Positions 25,771 through 37,994 of a stretch of 64,000 bases of DNA are shown piece after piece. How positions within the stretch are numbered: position 1 is the first letter of the stretch; the number at the start of each line of letters is the position of its first letter. Below the pieces are notes generated by a model. It had not been told where the DNA came from. It ran no database searches and worked only from the letters and a program-made list of their open reading frames with translations. The DNA lies in the NCBI GenBank assembly GCA_027574665.1, contig CM050690.1, positions 40,663,665-40,727,664 of the forward strand, in the 5' to 3' direction. This stretch comes from Rhynochetos jubatus (Eukaryota; Chordata; Aves; Eurypygiformes; Rhynochetidae). The translations under genes were made by a program, and so were the position numbers.

Positions 25771-26099
25771 CATTTCAGCCTGCGGGTACTCATTTCCAAC
25801 CATGTTTGGGATGTAAGTGCTGGAGAAAAAGGCCCTTGAAGTAAGTTGCTACAACTAACTTTCTTGGTGAGGGGGAATCCTTAGAAACAGTAACATGACC
25901 AATAGCGACTGCTTGCACCTTCCTCTGAGGGAAACTGGCAACAGAGCTTGTCACTGTCCCCATGAAAACCCACTTGTCTCCCTCTCGGTCTTTCTGCACC
26001 TTCGCTGGCTGCTGACGCTGCCTTCAGACACCAGCACTGACAGAGGCTTTGTATCTCCCCCGTTCAAAGAACTGTAAAACATGACCGAACAGGGAATAT

Positions 26100-27090
26100 C
26101 TGAGGCCGTTAAACATGCTTTAAAAGTTCTTTAATTTGTTGTATCATGATAACTGCACTTTAATAAAAGCAATCTCTGGTCTTAATAGCCATACAATAAA
26201 CTGTTATTTATATGAGTCAACGTGCCTGGCTGAGCCTTCCAGGTGTGCCCCAGATTTTGAATCATCGGAGCGATCCAGAGGGAGGATGCTGTCTGACAGA
26301 ACCCAAACAAGGCTTATAAACAGGTGCCATTTTGCCTAGTCGCATCTAGGGGTATGCTGGCTATATTAAGCGCCTGGCACAACATGGCACTTTCAGTGCT
26401 TTGATTTATTTCAGTATTACATTTAATTGTTTCCTTCTTGCCGAAGCTTTAACATGCAATGCTTGTAAATATAACCTGCGCCCTCCATATGGCACTCTGG
26501 TTTTCCATTTTCAAATGCAATCGTCCTGGAATAATGACTGTGGTATAACTCAATTTGAGTTCTGCTGCTGGGGACTTTATTACATAATGCTTTCTAATTG
26601 ACCCTCATAGTTTAATAAGACAGAACATTTCACCAGAACATTGACAAAAGTTATTAATTTTCACTTCAGCAGAGACCAGTGTCCCAATTAAATCCCATGA
26701 TAATGCCTGACTGACTGACTGACCTCATTATGGCTAATGCTTATTAGTCCTGCAGAGAGGATAACATCACACACTGTTAAAATGCCTAAATGAGCACATA
26801 CAACTATTCAGCATGATTATAATTTACATACATGACTAATTTTACTCCACCAGTCCTTGTCTGGTGAAAGTAATGCCGTAAGCTCCTGTCACACAACAGG
26901 CTAGCCGCTGAGAATGTTGAACCTATCGTAAAACCAGACCTGAAGTGTTTTAAAAGGAAACAACACCCAGTTAAATCCTACCTGCCTTCTTGAAAAACGA
27001 TTATAAGTACACATACTATGTGTACTTGAACTGGTAATGTGCTTATGCATGTTTCTTTTTAAAAAGTAATTACTTCATTTTCTTTAATGA
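26100..27090. promoter_or_regulatory. Candidate conserved non-coding element
   Basis: About 1 kb of AT-rich sequence with no simple repeats and no transposon traces, packed with homeobox/POU-like words ('tttaatttg', 'catttaattg', 'ctaattgacc', 'ttattaatttt', 'atgactaatttt', 'ggctaatgcttattag', 'gcatgattataatttac'). It also contains a (GACT)4 tract (26711-26726) flanked by 'gataatg' and 'cattatg' in inverted orientation. This texture is typical of developmental enhancers and ultraconserved elements in gene deserts. There is no coding frame above 70 codons. The call is inference from texture only. Confidence 0.4.
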
Positions 27091-28699
27091 ACTAAAATAA
27101 TGGCTGAGGTCAAACCCTTCTGCAAGCATTTTTACATGCCTTACTGTTTAACTGTTCTTCCTCATGCAGGGCTGTTTTCACATTTTCTTAGAAGATTTTT
27201 AAATGTGGTGTAGGTAGCAGTTTCATATTCATCAGAACCCTTCCCTCTGCCTCTTTTAACGGTCCCTCTACAGCAAAACACTTGGGCCAATATTCCTTAT
27301 TAATTTATTATATACTATATTAAGCACGTTTCAAATGTCACCTGTTTTGACAGAGCCCTTCCGAAAGGTGAGACAGAACGGCTGTATTTTTCAGGTGCTT
27401 TTACAACGAAGTAGGGTAGGGGAGTAGGGCATATATTTTTTATGGAGCATGAGAGGTTCTTGCTACATTTTTTAAATTGTTTTATATACATACAGCTCCT
27501 GATACAGAGGGTGTACCAATACTCCATCCTCAAGATTTTCCATGCGCTTATTGCAACCTTTTCCCACAGAATTGTGTAGTTGACAAAGGATAACAGTGAA
27601 ACAGCCTGTCTCTCAGACTTTGGTTCGCTGGGAAGCAGTGCGATGTGGAGTTTCAGGAGAGGAATCCACAAGTCATGACAAGACTCACAGCTGCTGGTAG
27701 ATGAAGATAAATAGCAACGCCCACCACCACACACACATATGCAACCTCACCGGGGCCAGGTGATGGCCTAGATTTTCAGGTAACTTTTGCAGACACACCC
27801 CAAAGACACCACAGCTTAAGTCCCTTTGCCTTCCAGTGAGATTTATCCTCTAATAACATATGCCTCTTTCTTTGAAAAGAGGACTTCAGAGCCTGGTGGC
27901 ATAGACTCAGAGTTCATTCCTCTTCAAAATGACCATGAGAGCACAGCCAAGGTCAGCCACAGCAGCCTCTGCCACTGTGTAAACGCTGGATGCATGAGAA
28001 AGCCTGTCAGGGAGCAGTCCCTTTCCTCATACCAGTCCCTTCAGACATATTACTTTTTCATTCATAAATCCCTTGACTCATGAGACTGGGTTGAGTCTTT
28101 CAGACTTTTTTTCAACCACATTTTCTGCTTTCATTGCTTCTAGTCACATACCTCACACTGATGTCTTCAATATACCTCCCCCTCAATCCCCATCTTAATC
28201 ACATTTCATCTTCTGCCTTTGCACTTTGGAAAGGAATACAGCAGACATTGTCTACAAGAATGAAGTGCAAACACAGCAGAAAATTAACTCCCAGACACAC
28301 ACAATAGATGTTTGCATGGTTAGAACTGAGCAAAGAATTTGGCCCAGCATGTTTGTAAATAAAACCTGGAAAGTGCTGAGAGGTGCTAATTAAGTTGATA
28401 GCGTATTCTTGATTTGAAAATAATGATTTGTCTTTTGCCATTTAACTGTCATGTTTAATTTCCAGTTTTGTGTCATGTTCACTAACAACGTGATGAGACA
28501 TTGCATAGCATGATCCTTCACTATGTAAAATAAGCCAAGCAATTGTGAATGCATTAAAGAAACATCTGATCACACCATTCACTATATAAACAATGCCTCG
28601 AAACAGAAATTAAGGTACTGTAAGACAGATCTTTAGTCCTGGTACAAATCTTCTCTGTATTCTGTTTTGCTGCAACTTTTAGTTGTTTTTAAGGCTTAG
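27091..28699. other. Non-coding stretch, no gene seen
   Basis: AT-rich DNA. A 139-codon minus frame at 27315-27734 has scattered cysteines but no recognised domain and no clear splice context. No repeat was recognised. Confidence 0.5.
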
Positions 28700-28816
28700 A
28701 GGGAAGGAAGGAAGCAAACAAGCAAGCAAAGAAAGGAGGTGGAAAACAGAGAGGGGAGAAGGAGAGAGGAAAAGAGAGAGAGAGAGAAAGGAAAGAAGGA
28801 GGGAAGAGAGAAAGAC
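28700..28816 (+). repeat. Purine-rich (GA/GGAA) tract
   Basis: About 117 bases that are almost pure purine on the plus strand: 'ggaaggaaggaagc', 'aagcaagc', then 'gagagagagaga' and 'aggaaagaagg'. A degenerate microsatellite. Mirror-like polypurine tracts can form triplex DNA. The overlapping 69- and 79-codon frames are low-complexity artefacts. Confidence 0.85.
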
Positions 28817-31004
28817 ACAAATGAACAAACCTGCCTGCATGAGTCTGGAATTTGTTAAAAAGCCTTCATCAAAGCTGCTGATTTGTGCATGATGATCAGC
28901 ATTCGACTGCTCTGTCAAGGAGATCTGAGAATATCCAAAACATAAAAATGGCCAAATGGACTCCAGCTAGCCAGCTGAAGGATCACAGGGTCTGTTCATG
29001 AATCACATTTCTTTAATTGAGCCTTCTTAGGAAGAGAAATTCTGGGGTTTGAAACTCCCTGTGGTCCAGCATGTGAGTGTTTTTTTGTTTGTTGCTTTTT
29101 TTTTTCAACTAGCTGGCCTCCAAAATCATTCACAATGGGATCAACCACAGTTTAGGCATATGGGAACAATACAAAATCAGTACAGGTAAAAGGCTAAAAG
29201 GAATGCCTGAAAGCTACATGCAGTGAGGAACAGAAACAACTGTAATGCTGAGTTCAGTCTAGCACAAAGGAGAGTCCAAAGATATGTCTATGAAAGCAGT
29301 CTTATGCACACATCAGCAGAAGGGAATAAAGTACCAGTATAGGTGAGCAGGTGCAAAATAGTGAAACAGATAATAAAAGGCCATGGAGAAGGGTAGGAAG
29401 AACAGGTGAAAAACGAAAAGTTCATGGACAGTGGTCAGGCAAAGGCCTTGCATGATCACTTGGTTGCTTTAGATAATGCTGAGGAGGGCAAACAAAGCAG
29501 GTCGTGAGTTCAGCAAGGTTTGCAAAGTAAAGGAGGAAATAGTATGAAAAGAATGGTTTTCTTCCAATAGCTCAGAAGTCAAAATGTTACACTGTGGAAG
29601 AAAGTGAAAAGGCAGTCAAGGAACTTGTAATACGAGACTTCTTCATCTGGGGTGAGTCAAATGTTGCCCTCCAGTCATTTCATGGTGGAAGCCATGTGGA
29701 CAGGATGTGGCTCTTAGTAACAATAGGAATTCAGAAAGGAACAGTTTTGTCCATTTATTTTAGAACGATAAAGAAGAGCATAAAGGTCACAATCCAGTCA
29801 TGGGAGTTGAACCTAAATAAACTGCTGCCTTATTAGTTCACTCTCAACCTTAAGGGATGCTTTCAACACTCCTAGAAATGTTTTCTCTCTGGTTCTTGTC
29901 ACTCACACAGTCTTTCTCCAACACCTATTCTGAGGAAACAGCTTGCTGCTTTCATTTATACTATATGGACTGACAACACAAGCTTTACAACTCAGTATGC
30001 TTTCTTCTCCTACTCTTCATGGACCTCTGCAACACGTGAAGAGGTGTTCTTCTTCAGTTGAAAGCCCTCTATGGAGACTGCAGCTCTTTCTTCTAAGACA
30101 TATAACTAGAGACAACTGTCTGAAGCTGCTTCTGTGGTGGTGGGTGTAAACAAATCTGACCTGGGCATCAAGAACTGCCTGCAGGTAGAACAATGGCTGC
30201 AAGAATTCCGGCTATAAATCATTGGAAGGAAACATGGAACAATAAAGACAATCAGTACCTTCCTTCCAAAAGTGGTTTCAGTGTGAAATTAGAAAAGAAC
30301 CTTCTGTAACAGAAAGATAGCCTCCATCCAGTCACCTTTGGTGTGGAAAGTGGTGCACGCTGATAGCTATGCTATGCTACAGGTCAAATAGAGATTAATC
30401 TATCCCATCGAAACTGCAAGGAGAGTCCAAGCAGGCAGAAAGTAATCACTCCATTTGGACCTCATCCAGGACGCAGGGGTTAATGCACCCGTTCTTGCAA
30501 AATATATTGTAAGACCTTTAATGAGCAAAGCGGTCAGTATCACATCTTGGAAAGGTGTCTAAATGCTCTCCTGACATCATTCTGGGCTGTGGTTCAGCAC
30601 GGGCTAGGGATGAGGGAAGGGAGAGGAAAGGGGAAAATGCCACCTACAGTACTGAGTTGCCAACACCTAATAAAGAACACGGAAATGAAAAACTAATCAA
30701 AGGTGAAGAAAGGACATGTGAAAAATTTAAAAGATCAAGTCTGGAGTGGACTGTGGAAAGGACTGAATGGGAGCAAGAAACCAAAATAAAAGGAAAGATG
30801 AAGAATGGAAGGTAGCTTGCTACCTAGATAAAGATTAATAAGACTTTTTTTAAAAAAAAAACATAAGAAACATAGGGGTCAAAGGAAGAGACAATTGGCC
30901 TCCAGGATGTGGCAGGAGTAATTTATTGACAGAAGAAAACTTTGCTGAGGGAAAAAAAAAAAAAAAAAAAAAAAAAAGGGAGAGAAAAGGAAAGAAAGAG
31001 AGAG
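28817..31004. other. Non-coding stretch, no gene seen
   Basis: Unique-looking DNA leading into the CR1 fragment. The segment at 30555-30860 is purine-rich and may be decayed LINE sequence, but I could not align it to anything. An A run of 26 lies at 30952-30977. Confidence 0.5.
30952..30977 (+). repeat. poly(A) and purine tract
   Basis: Twenty-six A, followed to about 31010 by 'gggagag' and 'aaagaaagagagagag' sequence. The tract abuts the CR1-like coding remnant. Confidence 0.9.
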
Positions 31005-31190
31005 AGAAAGAAATTAAATGAATTTTTCCCCTCTGTGTTCGCAAAGGAAGATGGAAGACAAATGCCAGGAACAGACATAAATTTCCCAGGGGTGGAAGAC
31101 GAAATATTGAAGAAAATCAGGATCATGTCAGACCAGGTGATTGAGAAATTAGAACATCTGAAGACTGACAAACCTTTACAGTCAGATTAA
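31005..31190 (+). mobile_element. CR1-type LINE ORF2 fragment (decayed)
   Basis: The plus-strand frame ending at 31190 reads, in parts, KLNEFFPSVFAKEDGRQ, then FPGVEDEILKKI, then VIEKLEHLKTDK. CR1/L2-clade ORF2 proteins have, just before the reverse-transcriptase domain, a 'lnxFFaSVFtxEd' motif and, about 40 residues later, 'kLxxLkxdKspGPDGi'. Both motifs and their spacing are present. The frame stops at TAA (31188-31190), where the GPDG motif should lie. The downstream reverse-transcriptase core was not recognisable, and the endonuclease domain is absent upstream, where the A/purine tract sits. It is therefore a short 5'- and 3'-truncated dead copy. Confidence 0.65.
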
Positions 31191-33594
31191 TTCCAGCAAA
31201 GAACTGGGAATGAAGGATGAGGTAAAGAAATGAAGGAAATCTTTAGCATGCACTTTGATACAGCAAACCTGGGCTAAAATGGTTCACAGAAAGTTCAGGA
31301 ACTGTTGGGCCAAGTATCTCAGGAACTGCTGTATTGGTGCTTGGTACTGACTGTGACTCCAGCCTGGAGGGGCAGAAAGCAGGGGAGCCTTCAAAGGTTT
31401 TCCTCACCGTCAAGGAGGCCACCATCTGCCTGTTTTCTGAATTTTAAGTACCTGGCACTTGAGACCTGCTGGCAGCCATTTCAGCGTGGTTCCAGTGGTA
31501 GGGTGGGCCAGTAACTTTACATTTGTGGTGTCAGGAAGAACTATATTCCCCCTACCCTTTAAATCAACATTGTAAATGTGTCAACATCACCCGTAGGAAG
31601 CATTAGAAAGTGTTATTTTAAAGTGTTTAGAAGGCAGCTTGGATTTTTTCCATTTGAGCTTTGTGTAAGCAAGGGCTTTCTACTACCTGGGGTTCCTAAG
31701 AGAGGCACCCAGCCATCACGATGAAAAAATACATGTTGGAAAACACACAGCAAAGCCAGAATCAGTGAAGACAGCTGTATCTGCTGTGGATGCCTCTAGG
31801 TCAAATTCAGCAGTGAAATAAATAGTGGCCAAAGCTTGCTAGAAAATGGCTGTAAGGGGGTACATTTCATGCCATATTTTGGCATTTAGTAATACTCTCT
31901 GCTGAAGGGAAAGAATGGTGTGGAACAGTCTACACGAATGAGAGGGAATCAGATTAAAAGAGGAGACGGAGCAAATTAGAGAATGTTATGAGGCTTTGGC
32001 CACTCACAGCTTCTCAGAAAATTACACTCCCGCTATTTGTTCGGCTGCTGCTTATGTCACCAGTGTATTTGCTCTGGGATGCAACTGTCCCCAGACTTGC
32101 ACACAAAAAAACCCAAGCTGAAGTTAATGGGACTGACATGCTGCAAGACAGGATAATTAGGACCAGGGGGTGGCGTGGAGCAAGGCAGGACTGCTTTGCT
32201 CATTTGTTTTGTCTTGCTTATTTATTACCCATTGTATGAAACAGCTGTAATTCTTTAGCTACATATAAACGAGAATTCTGCCGATTAATAGCACAGAACC
32301 TCACACCACTGACTGTTGCTCTGTGCCTTGGCCTGCAAGGTCTGCCTCAGACAGCAGCTTAAGGACTACATGCTGTTAATGGCTTTGCTTAGGGGTAAGC
32401 AAATGCCCTGACATTAAGGTCTGTGTAACTGTGTAGTTTCCACTTTGCCAAGGCAGTCAAAATTCCTGGTATTATAAGATTTCAGTAAATTCTTTCAGCA
32501 CACTTAATTTTTTTTTATGTAACAGGCAATATAAGTATAGTTTGTTCATAGCAGTGCAAAGTCTTCATGCACTGGATTCCTGTTACAGTTACAACAGCCT
32601 TTCTATTTTTTGGCTCATTTCAATAGACTGGTTATAATATGTCTACAAGCCATTAGAATGATAATGTCTAAGTACTTAACAAAGTCTCCTAAAATCAAAT
32701 TTTTCTCACCTGGATTATTATATTGAGCTTCCATCTTGCACGAAGAGGTAGTCATCTGCACAACACCCAAATTTCCTGATTTAAATCCGCAAATAGCCAG
32801 CTAACTTCTCTGTTTACACATTACCCATGCATGCAAATATATGTTTTGAGAACAGCTTCATTTTCATTTCTACATGTATATACATATATATGCAAGAACA
32901 GCCAGATTCTTGCAAACATTATCTATAGAAAGTTGATCAAATAGCAGAAGTTACAGGATTGATAATTTTTTCCTTTACAAACACAAAGATCCTGAGATTT
33001 GTGTATATTCCTGTATATCACTTTCACTGGAAGCAGGAAGCTTCAAAAAGAACTGCTGCCAACAGGACAATAAAGCTCGTGATTTTAACCTTTGCCCTGT
33101 AGTCTGTAAGTCAAAGATCAAAGTTACTTAGTTCCAAAGTTGTTTGCGTGCAGCCACTCAACACAACACATGCTTTCAAGGAATTTCTTTGTAAGTACAA
33201 TTATAACGTGCAAAACCCAGCAAAACAAAGCAGTCACCTATTTTCATGTTGATTGAAGGTTAAAACCATAGGTCACTCTCGGTTTCAGTTTCCTGGGGTT
33301 TGGTTTTGCTCTGTCAGATAATAAAAACTGTGCTTTGCAGAGGAAAGTAGTAATAAATAAATTTAGAAGGAAGTTTAATTGGTAGTTCCCGGGATTAACA
33401 GTACAAGTGTGAATATGAGAGTACTTACACAATGAGCAAACTTGGTATGATTGTAATAGTGCCTGCACAAAAGGGGAAGGTTACCCCACTTTCAGCTATG
33501 GTGGGAAAGCCTGTGTTTCCACCAAAAGGGTTCAAGGGTGCTACGCAGGAAAAGATTGCATCAGCTGTTTGCCAGTCTTTTGCACTGGTAAAAC
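31191..33594. other. Non-coding stretch, no gene seen
   Basis: May include further decayed LINE sequence just after 31190, but nothing is assignable. The rest is AT-rich unique-looking DNA. Confidence 0.5.
32113..32167. mobile_element. Possible inverted-repeat element remnant
   Basis: 'gctgaagttaatgggactgac' is represented here by 'gaagttaatgggac', followed by 'gctgcaagacaggataatt' and 'aggaccagg'. It resembles another version of the gaagtcaatggga-type ancient repeat. Weak match. Confidence 0.3.
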
Positions 33595-33630
33595 TTTTTT
33601 TTTTTTTTTTTTTTTTTTTATTTTATTTTA
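33595..33630 (+). repeat. poly(T) with TTTTA tail
   Basis: Twenty-five T (33595-33619), then 'attttatttta'. This could be the reverse of a retroposon A tail, but no body was found on either side. Confidence 0.9.
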
Positions 33631-36077
33631 AGGTAGTGACTTAAGGGCAGACACACGTAGTAGGCGATTTTGTTCGCCCATCACCTTTGAAAGTGGATTG
33701 CGTGTAGCGTGTGGTATGACCCGAGAGCACAATGCTGGCAAGGACCCTTGGTTGCTGTCTGTATTTTTACTGCTTGATCATCAGCAGAGCTGTGTGGAGC
33801 CTGGTGTCTCTTCTAAAGAACAGCAGCTCTAAAAGTGCACCCCATCCTTCATGATGACATAGACGGTGAATGTCTATTGCCAAAGCAATGTCCTGAAGGA
33901 GGACACAAAACAACGAGGTTTTTTGTCCCTTTGGTGTCAATGAGCAGATTGTGCTGTTCCATGATGTTAATCTAATTTGAGAAAACAGATTGTTCAAAAC
34001 ATCTTGTCATTGCTTATAGTGCTGTAAGCATAAATATGCTATATTCTTAGAATGCAATTTGCAAGAACCTTGGTTTGTGTGTTTAAAATTGTGCAAGATA
34101 TGCAATAACGTGCACAGGCAGTTGTTTTGTACTTGTTCCAGTGCCAGGGAGGCTGGAAAAAAATCTAATACCCAAATACCTAAATTTGGACACTGACTTT
34201 CACTTAAAAGCTGAATGAAAATTAGAAAATAGTGTGGTTTTTCCTATGTTTTTGGTTTTGTTTTTTTTTTTCAAAAAATAATTTGCCAAAGGTTTTCTTG
34301 TGGTAAAGAGTAGGTTCAGTTTCATCCTTCAGAGAAATAAAAAACTCCTCTCTCCTGATACATTTTTGCTTTGCTTCACAAATTGCTAATACGGCTTTCA
34401 TTTCTTAAGTATTTTATTGTTCACAGTGTCTGCTCACTAGATCTGAACTTTTGCAAAGTTTTAAAATTTTTGTGTATCCCACTCCCTCATTAAATGTAAT
34501 GTACACATTCCTAGTTAGCACTGGAATAAAAACTGCTCAAATACCAAAATAAGCTCTGGTATTTCTGGCCACAAGCTCAACTATGAAGTCTATGAAATCT
34601 TGCAGGGAAACTTATTCCAGCTAAATTTCCAGCCCAGTTTTGCAGACAACAGATGTGGATGGTTCAAATAAGCATCTGGACTTTTGATGTTTGCATAAAA
34701 CCAAATGCTGGCTTTCTGAGGTTCCCCAGATCTAGAGACCTCCCTGCACCTATTGACAAATTCTGACCCAAATCTGAACCAACATTTGTAACTGACCAGT
34801 GTCAGTCAGCTGAACCAAAACCATCTCTGTCCTAAAATCTTTTCAGGCTGCTCAAGTCTGGAGGCAAGCCTGGCACTTTGGCTACACCTCTGATTGATGT
34901 CAGGGGCCAACGCTTCAGCTGGGGCAGATGACCATTACACCACTGACTTCCTAGAATTTCTGGATCGCTTTGAAGTGAATTTATTGCTTACTGAATAAAA
35001 GTATCCCCACAAACAACTTTTTGGGAAGAAAAAAAGAAAGAAGTGAACTCCTTACTTGTATCACCAGATTCTGGATTCAATTAATTTGTAAGAGTTGAGA
35101 AAAGCCCTTTTCTTTTTTAAACCAGACGTTTATTTTTAACAAGGGATGAAATCATTGGAGAACAAAAACTGAGACATCTGTTGTTTTATATCTGTTTATT
35201 GTAAGTGCTTAAATGTGAGCTTGGTTTCACACAGTTTTGACATTGTTGCTTCATTAATAATGATTACGTAATTGCAACCACAAAACAAGCTGTAAGGCTG
35301 TAACATTTTCATTACTTATTAGCAAAGAACTCAAAACAAAAGACAGGATCAGCAAGGAGGTAGCAAAGATTTTCGTGTCGAAGGTGGGTCATATACAGAA
35401 TTTCATAGCAGCTGTGTTCTGGATCAAGCTGGTGAAAATAATTCATGAATATTTCTGTTAAGGAATGTGGTTAAATTAAAAACAAACAAAACGCTTCTGA
35501 ATAATAGGTTTAATTCACTGAAAATTGGAGTAAAAAGATAGGCAAATGGAATTATTTTACTCACTCTTGCTGTTTGATAAAGGTGACAAACCACGCTCAT
35601 CAAGTAAAAATATTTTTTCTCACGTCTTCTGCCATTTTGATTTATTTTCTTTCACTTCACATATTCATACAAATAGTAGGTCTAATCTACTATTTCTAAT
35701 TGAGCTGAAATTTAAAGCAAAGCATATAGCTTATTTAAGTGGTTGTGGAAATTTACATGCTTATTTTTTTGTTTTAAAAGTGTTACACAAAAATGAAATT
35801 TTACTTTTCTGAAAACTAACATTTCAAATTAGTATTTTAACACAACTTTCAGATTTTTTCATAAGTGGCATTTCGAGTTTCTCACTAGCTCCCTTGACAT
35901 AACCTCTATCTACACAGACTACTGAGAACAAAGCATTTTCTTTCATAAATCTCTTAGGCAGGAAGAGTTAGCTATGTGGCAAAGACAAAGTGTGGTGGCA
36001 CCAAGCAACACGGTTGTAAAGGAGGAAAGCCAGTATCTGGCAAGTGATACATCATAGCCACGCAGGTAGCAGAGACA
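33631..36077. other. Non-coding stretch, no gene seen
   Basis: Mostly AT-rich DNA. A short perfect hairpin ('ggcga', loop 'ttttgt', 'tcgcc') lies at about 33663-33678. The 35050-35860 part is AT-rich with TAAT-type words and no repeats, and could contain regulatory sequence. Confidence 0.5.
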
Positions 36078-36374
36078 CTACTTCCCAGAGTCGAAACAGA
36101 CCACAGCGTATGGTATATTAACCACAGCTCTATTTTTACATATGTGATGAACGTATTCTGGGTTTTGCTTAGTATTTACACAGATACATAAATTTTCCAC
36201 TCTGTAGGAGTCATGCCAGTGTGGATAGTTGCTGTGGTGCTCTGAATCAAAGTAGCAGCCACATTTTTTTTCTCCACGTGCTTTGCAGGTTTCAGGATAC
36301 TCATGCCTCTGCTCTACTTGGCACCCCTTAAGTTGCCACCCCAAACTGACGATACACTGGGCACATAAGCTTTC
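36078..36374 (-). CDS. Unrecognised cysteine-rich exon-like frame
   Basis: On the minus strand, a pyrimidine-rich stretch containing 'ttctatttctcg' and ending 'tgctgcttag' forms a plausible splice acceptor immediately before 36374. From there 98 codons run in phase to TAG at 36078-36080. The peptide begins ESLCAQCIVSLGW, has ten cysteines in pairs and singles (CAQC, GC, TC, KKCGC, LCIC, HIC, VVC) and is hydrophilic, like a small secreted disulfide-rich domain. There is no ATG, so it could only be a terminal exon. I do not recognise the family. No matching upstream exon, signal peptide or AATAAA was found, and a chance frame or dead exon remains the more likely explanation. Confidence 0.25.
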   Translation of the reverse strand, partial: ESLCAQCIVSLGWQLKGCQVEQRHEYPETCKARGEKKCGCYFDSEHHSNYPHWHDSYRVENLCICVNTKQNPEYVHHICKNRAVVNIPYAVVCFDSGK

Positions 36375-36380
36375 CTAAGC

Positions 36381-37925
36381 AGCAGTAAGCCCACGAGAAA
36401 TAGAAGTGCTCAGTGTTCAGCACATCTGTAATTGCAAACACGAAGTTTAAACCCAATGAAAGCCAAGATGCTGTGGTGTTATATCATCAAAACTTTGCAG
36501 GCTCAGATGGAAAGACTAGGGAGGATTGGCAGGCATTTGGAAACAGAGCTGTAATAGAGAGAAACAGGGAGTCTTAAAACCGAGGACGGAGAGCAATTGA
36601 CTCTGCTAATGGAAACACATGCAGTATTAAATGAAAGTGTTCTGCACCTTCTTCATAAGGTGGCACTTGGGAGCCCAGTCTCTGCGTCCTGTAGGGTATG
36701 TTTCTAGCACAGTGTGAGCGGAAAAAATCAACCGCGCGATTCCAGTTCTGGCTAATGGGACCTGTGCTCCCAATCCATGGTGAGCAGTGTAAAATATTTA
36801 CCTATGCCTTTCTAGTGAGGCTACTTATGTAATTTCAAGGGAGGAAGTAGCCAAGGGGAAGCTGCTTTATACCAATTAAATGGAGAAGAATTGGATGGAG
36901 GGCAATTCAATGTATTCACCCTTACAGGGAGATCTGTGTTTAAACATCTCGATGGGACATTTTTTAATGAAGAACTAAACTGCACGCTCTGTGTATGTCA
37001 GAAAGGGATAGCTGGGGCCCACAACACTGAATTTCTCTCTGAGGAAGGAGACTAGTGTGCAGTGTAGCCTCATGCTGGGTGATATATTTACCTTATCAAG
37101 ATGCTCACAGAGAACGGTGCAAGCATGTATATTCATAAATCACTTCACCTCCGGACTATTGATGGGAAAGTGTTACAAGGTTAGAAGGTTTAGAAAACAC
37201 CTCCAAATATGTTGAGGTTTTTGTCAAAGTTTATCAGATTCTGTCTGGCCCCGTGGAGTTTTCATATTCCTCCTCTTCACCTTGCTTTTAAACTTTTCTC
37301 CACCTTCCTCCCATTCCTCTCGTTCTCCATTTTCTCTTTTCTGGTCCTTTTTTTCCTATTTACTACAGTGCTGCACCTCCTGTCTCTGCACACAAACAAC
37401 TCTTGCATAGATCTTCAATGTCAGTCCAGACTGAAGAGGCCAGATTAGAAGATTGTGTAAGATACCAACCTCTGTGTAACACATCACTATCTTCAGCCAC
37501 TTTGACTCACTTTTTGCTAAGATACAATTGAGTCTAAGCTGGAATAGTTAATGCCCTGAGGACCTAAACCAAAGTCTAATGTAGCTATTGGGCACCTTTG
37601 TGCATCTTGCATCAACAGAATCTTTCCCTTACCTTGGAGAAGGAAGGCTTGGATACCACCTGATTTATCACCCCTGACAATTTTCCTGTGTATCCCAACA
37701 TCTACAAATTGGAAGCCTCAGAAGTAAACATTGAAAAGGGCATCCCACCTACTATCAGACCTGGCAAAACTTTACTATGGATGCTGTGGCTTAAAAAAAA
37801 AAAAAAAAAAGCACAGCCACAGGATAAGGAACATTTATAAGTTCACTGCATTTATCCAAGATCTCAGAGCAGTCCGGACTTGTGTCTGTGCTTTGGTTTG
37901 CAATTGCTCAATTGTTCAGCTTTTA
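36381..37925. other. Non-coding stretch, no gene seen
   Basis: Unique-looking DNA. The 36680-37150 part has CpG-containing, repeat-free sequence ('aaccgcgcgattcc') that could be regulatory. A 100-base pyrimidine-rich tract at 37262-37369 ends in 'ttactacag', which resembles a splice acceptor. A run of 18 A lies at 37793-37810. Confidence 0.5.
37793..37810 (+). repeat. poly(A) homopolymer
   Basis: Eighteen consecutive A. Confidence 0.9.
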
Positions 37926-37994
37926 GGCCCACACTTTGGCATCAGTGGAGTTACTCTGCATTGGCAAGGATGTAAATGAGATCAGAATCTGGCC
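37926..37994. mobile_element. Ancient inverted-repeat element copy
   Basis: Begins 'ggcccacactttggc', has the centre 'tcagtggagttac', then 'ggatgtaaatgagatc', and ends 'agaatctggcc'. The ends are partly inverse to each other, and the order matches the copies at 12816-12905 and 18225-18303. Confidence 0.55.

Larger units (their letters stand above)
24253..26100. other. Non-coding stretch with a GC-rich block
   Basis: Includes an inverted-repeat element remnant at 24821-24867 and the GC-rich block at 25385-25770. Frames of up to 163 codons (25308-25799 -) overlap plus-strand frames and are attributed to the low stop density of GC-rich sequence. Confidence 0.5.

Noticed and set aside
25308-25799. 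163-codon minus frame
   Set aside because: Lies in a GC-rich block where stops are rare; overlapping plus-strand frames are equally open.
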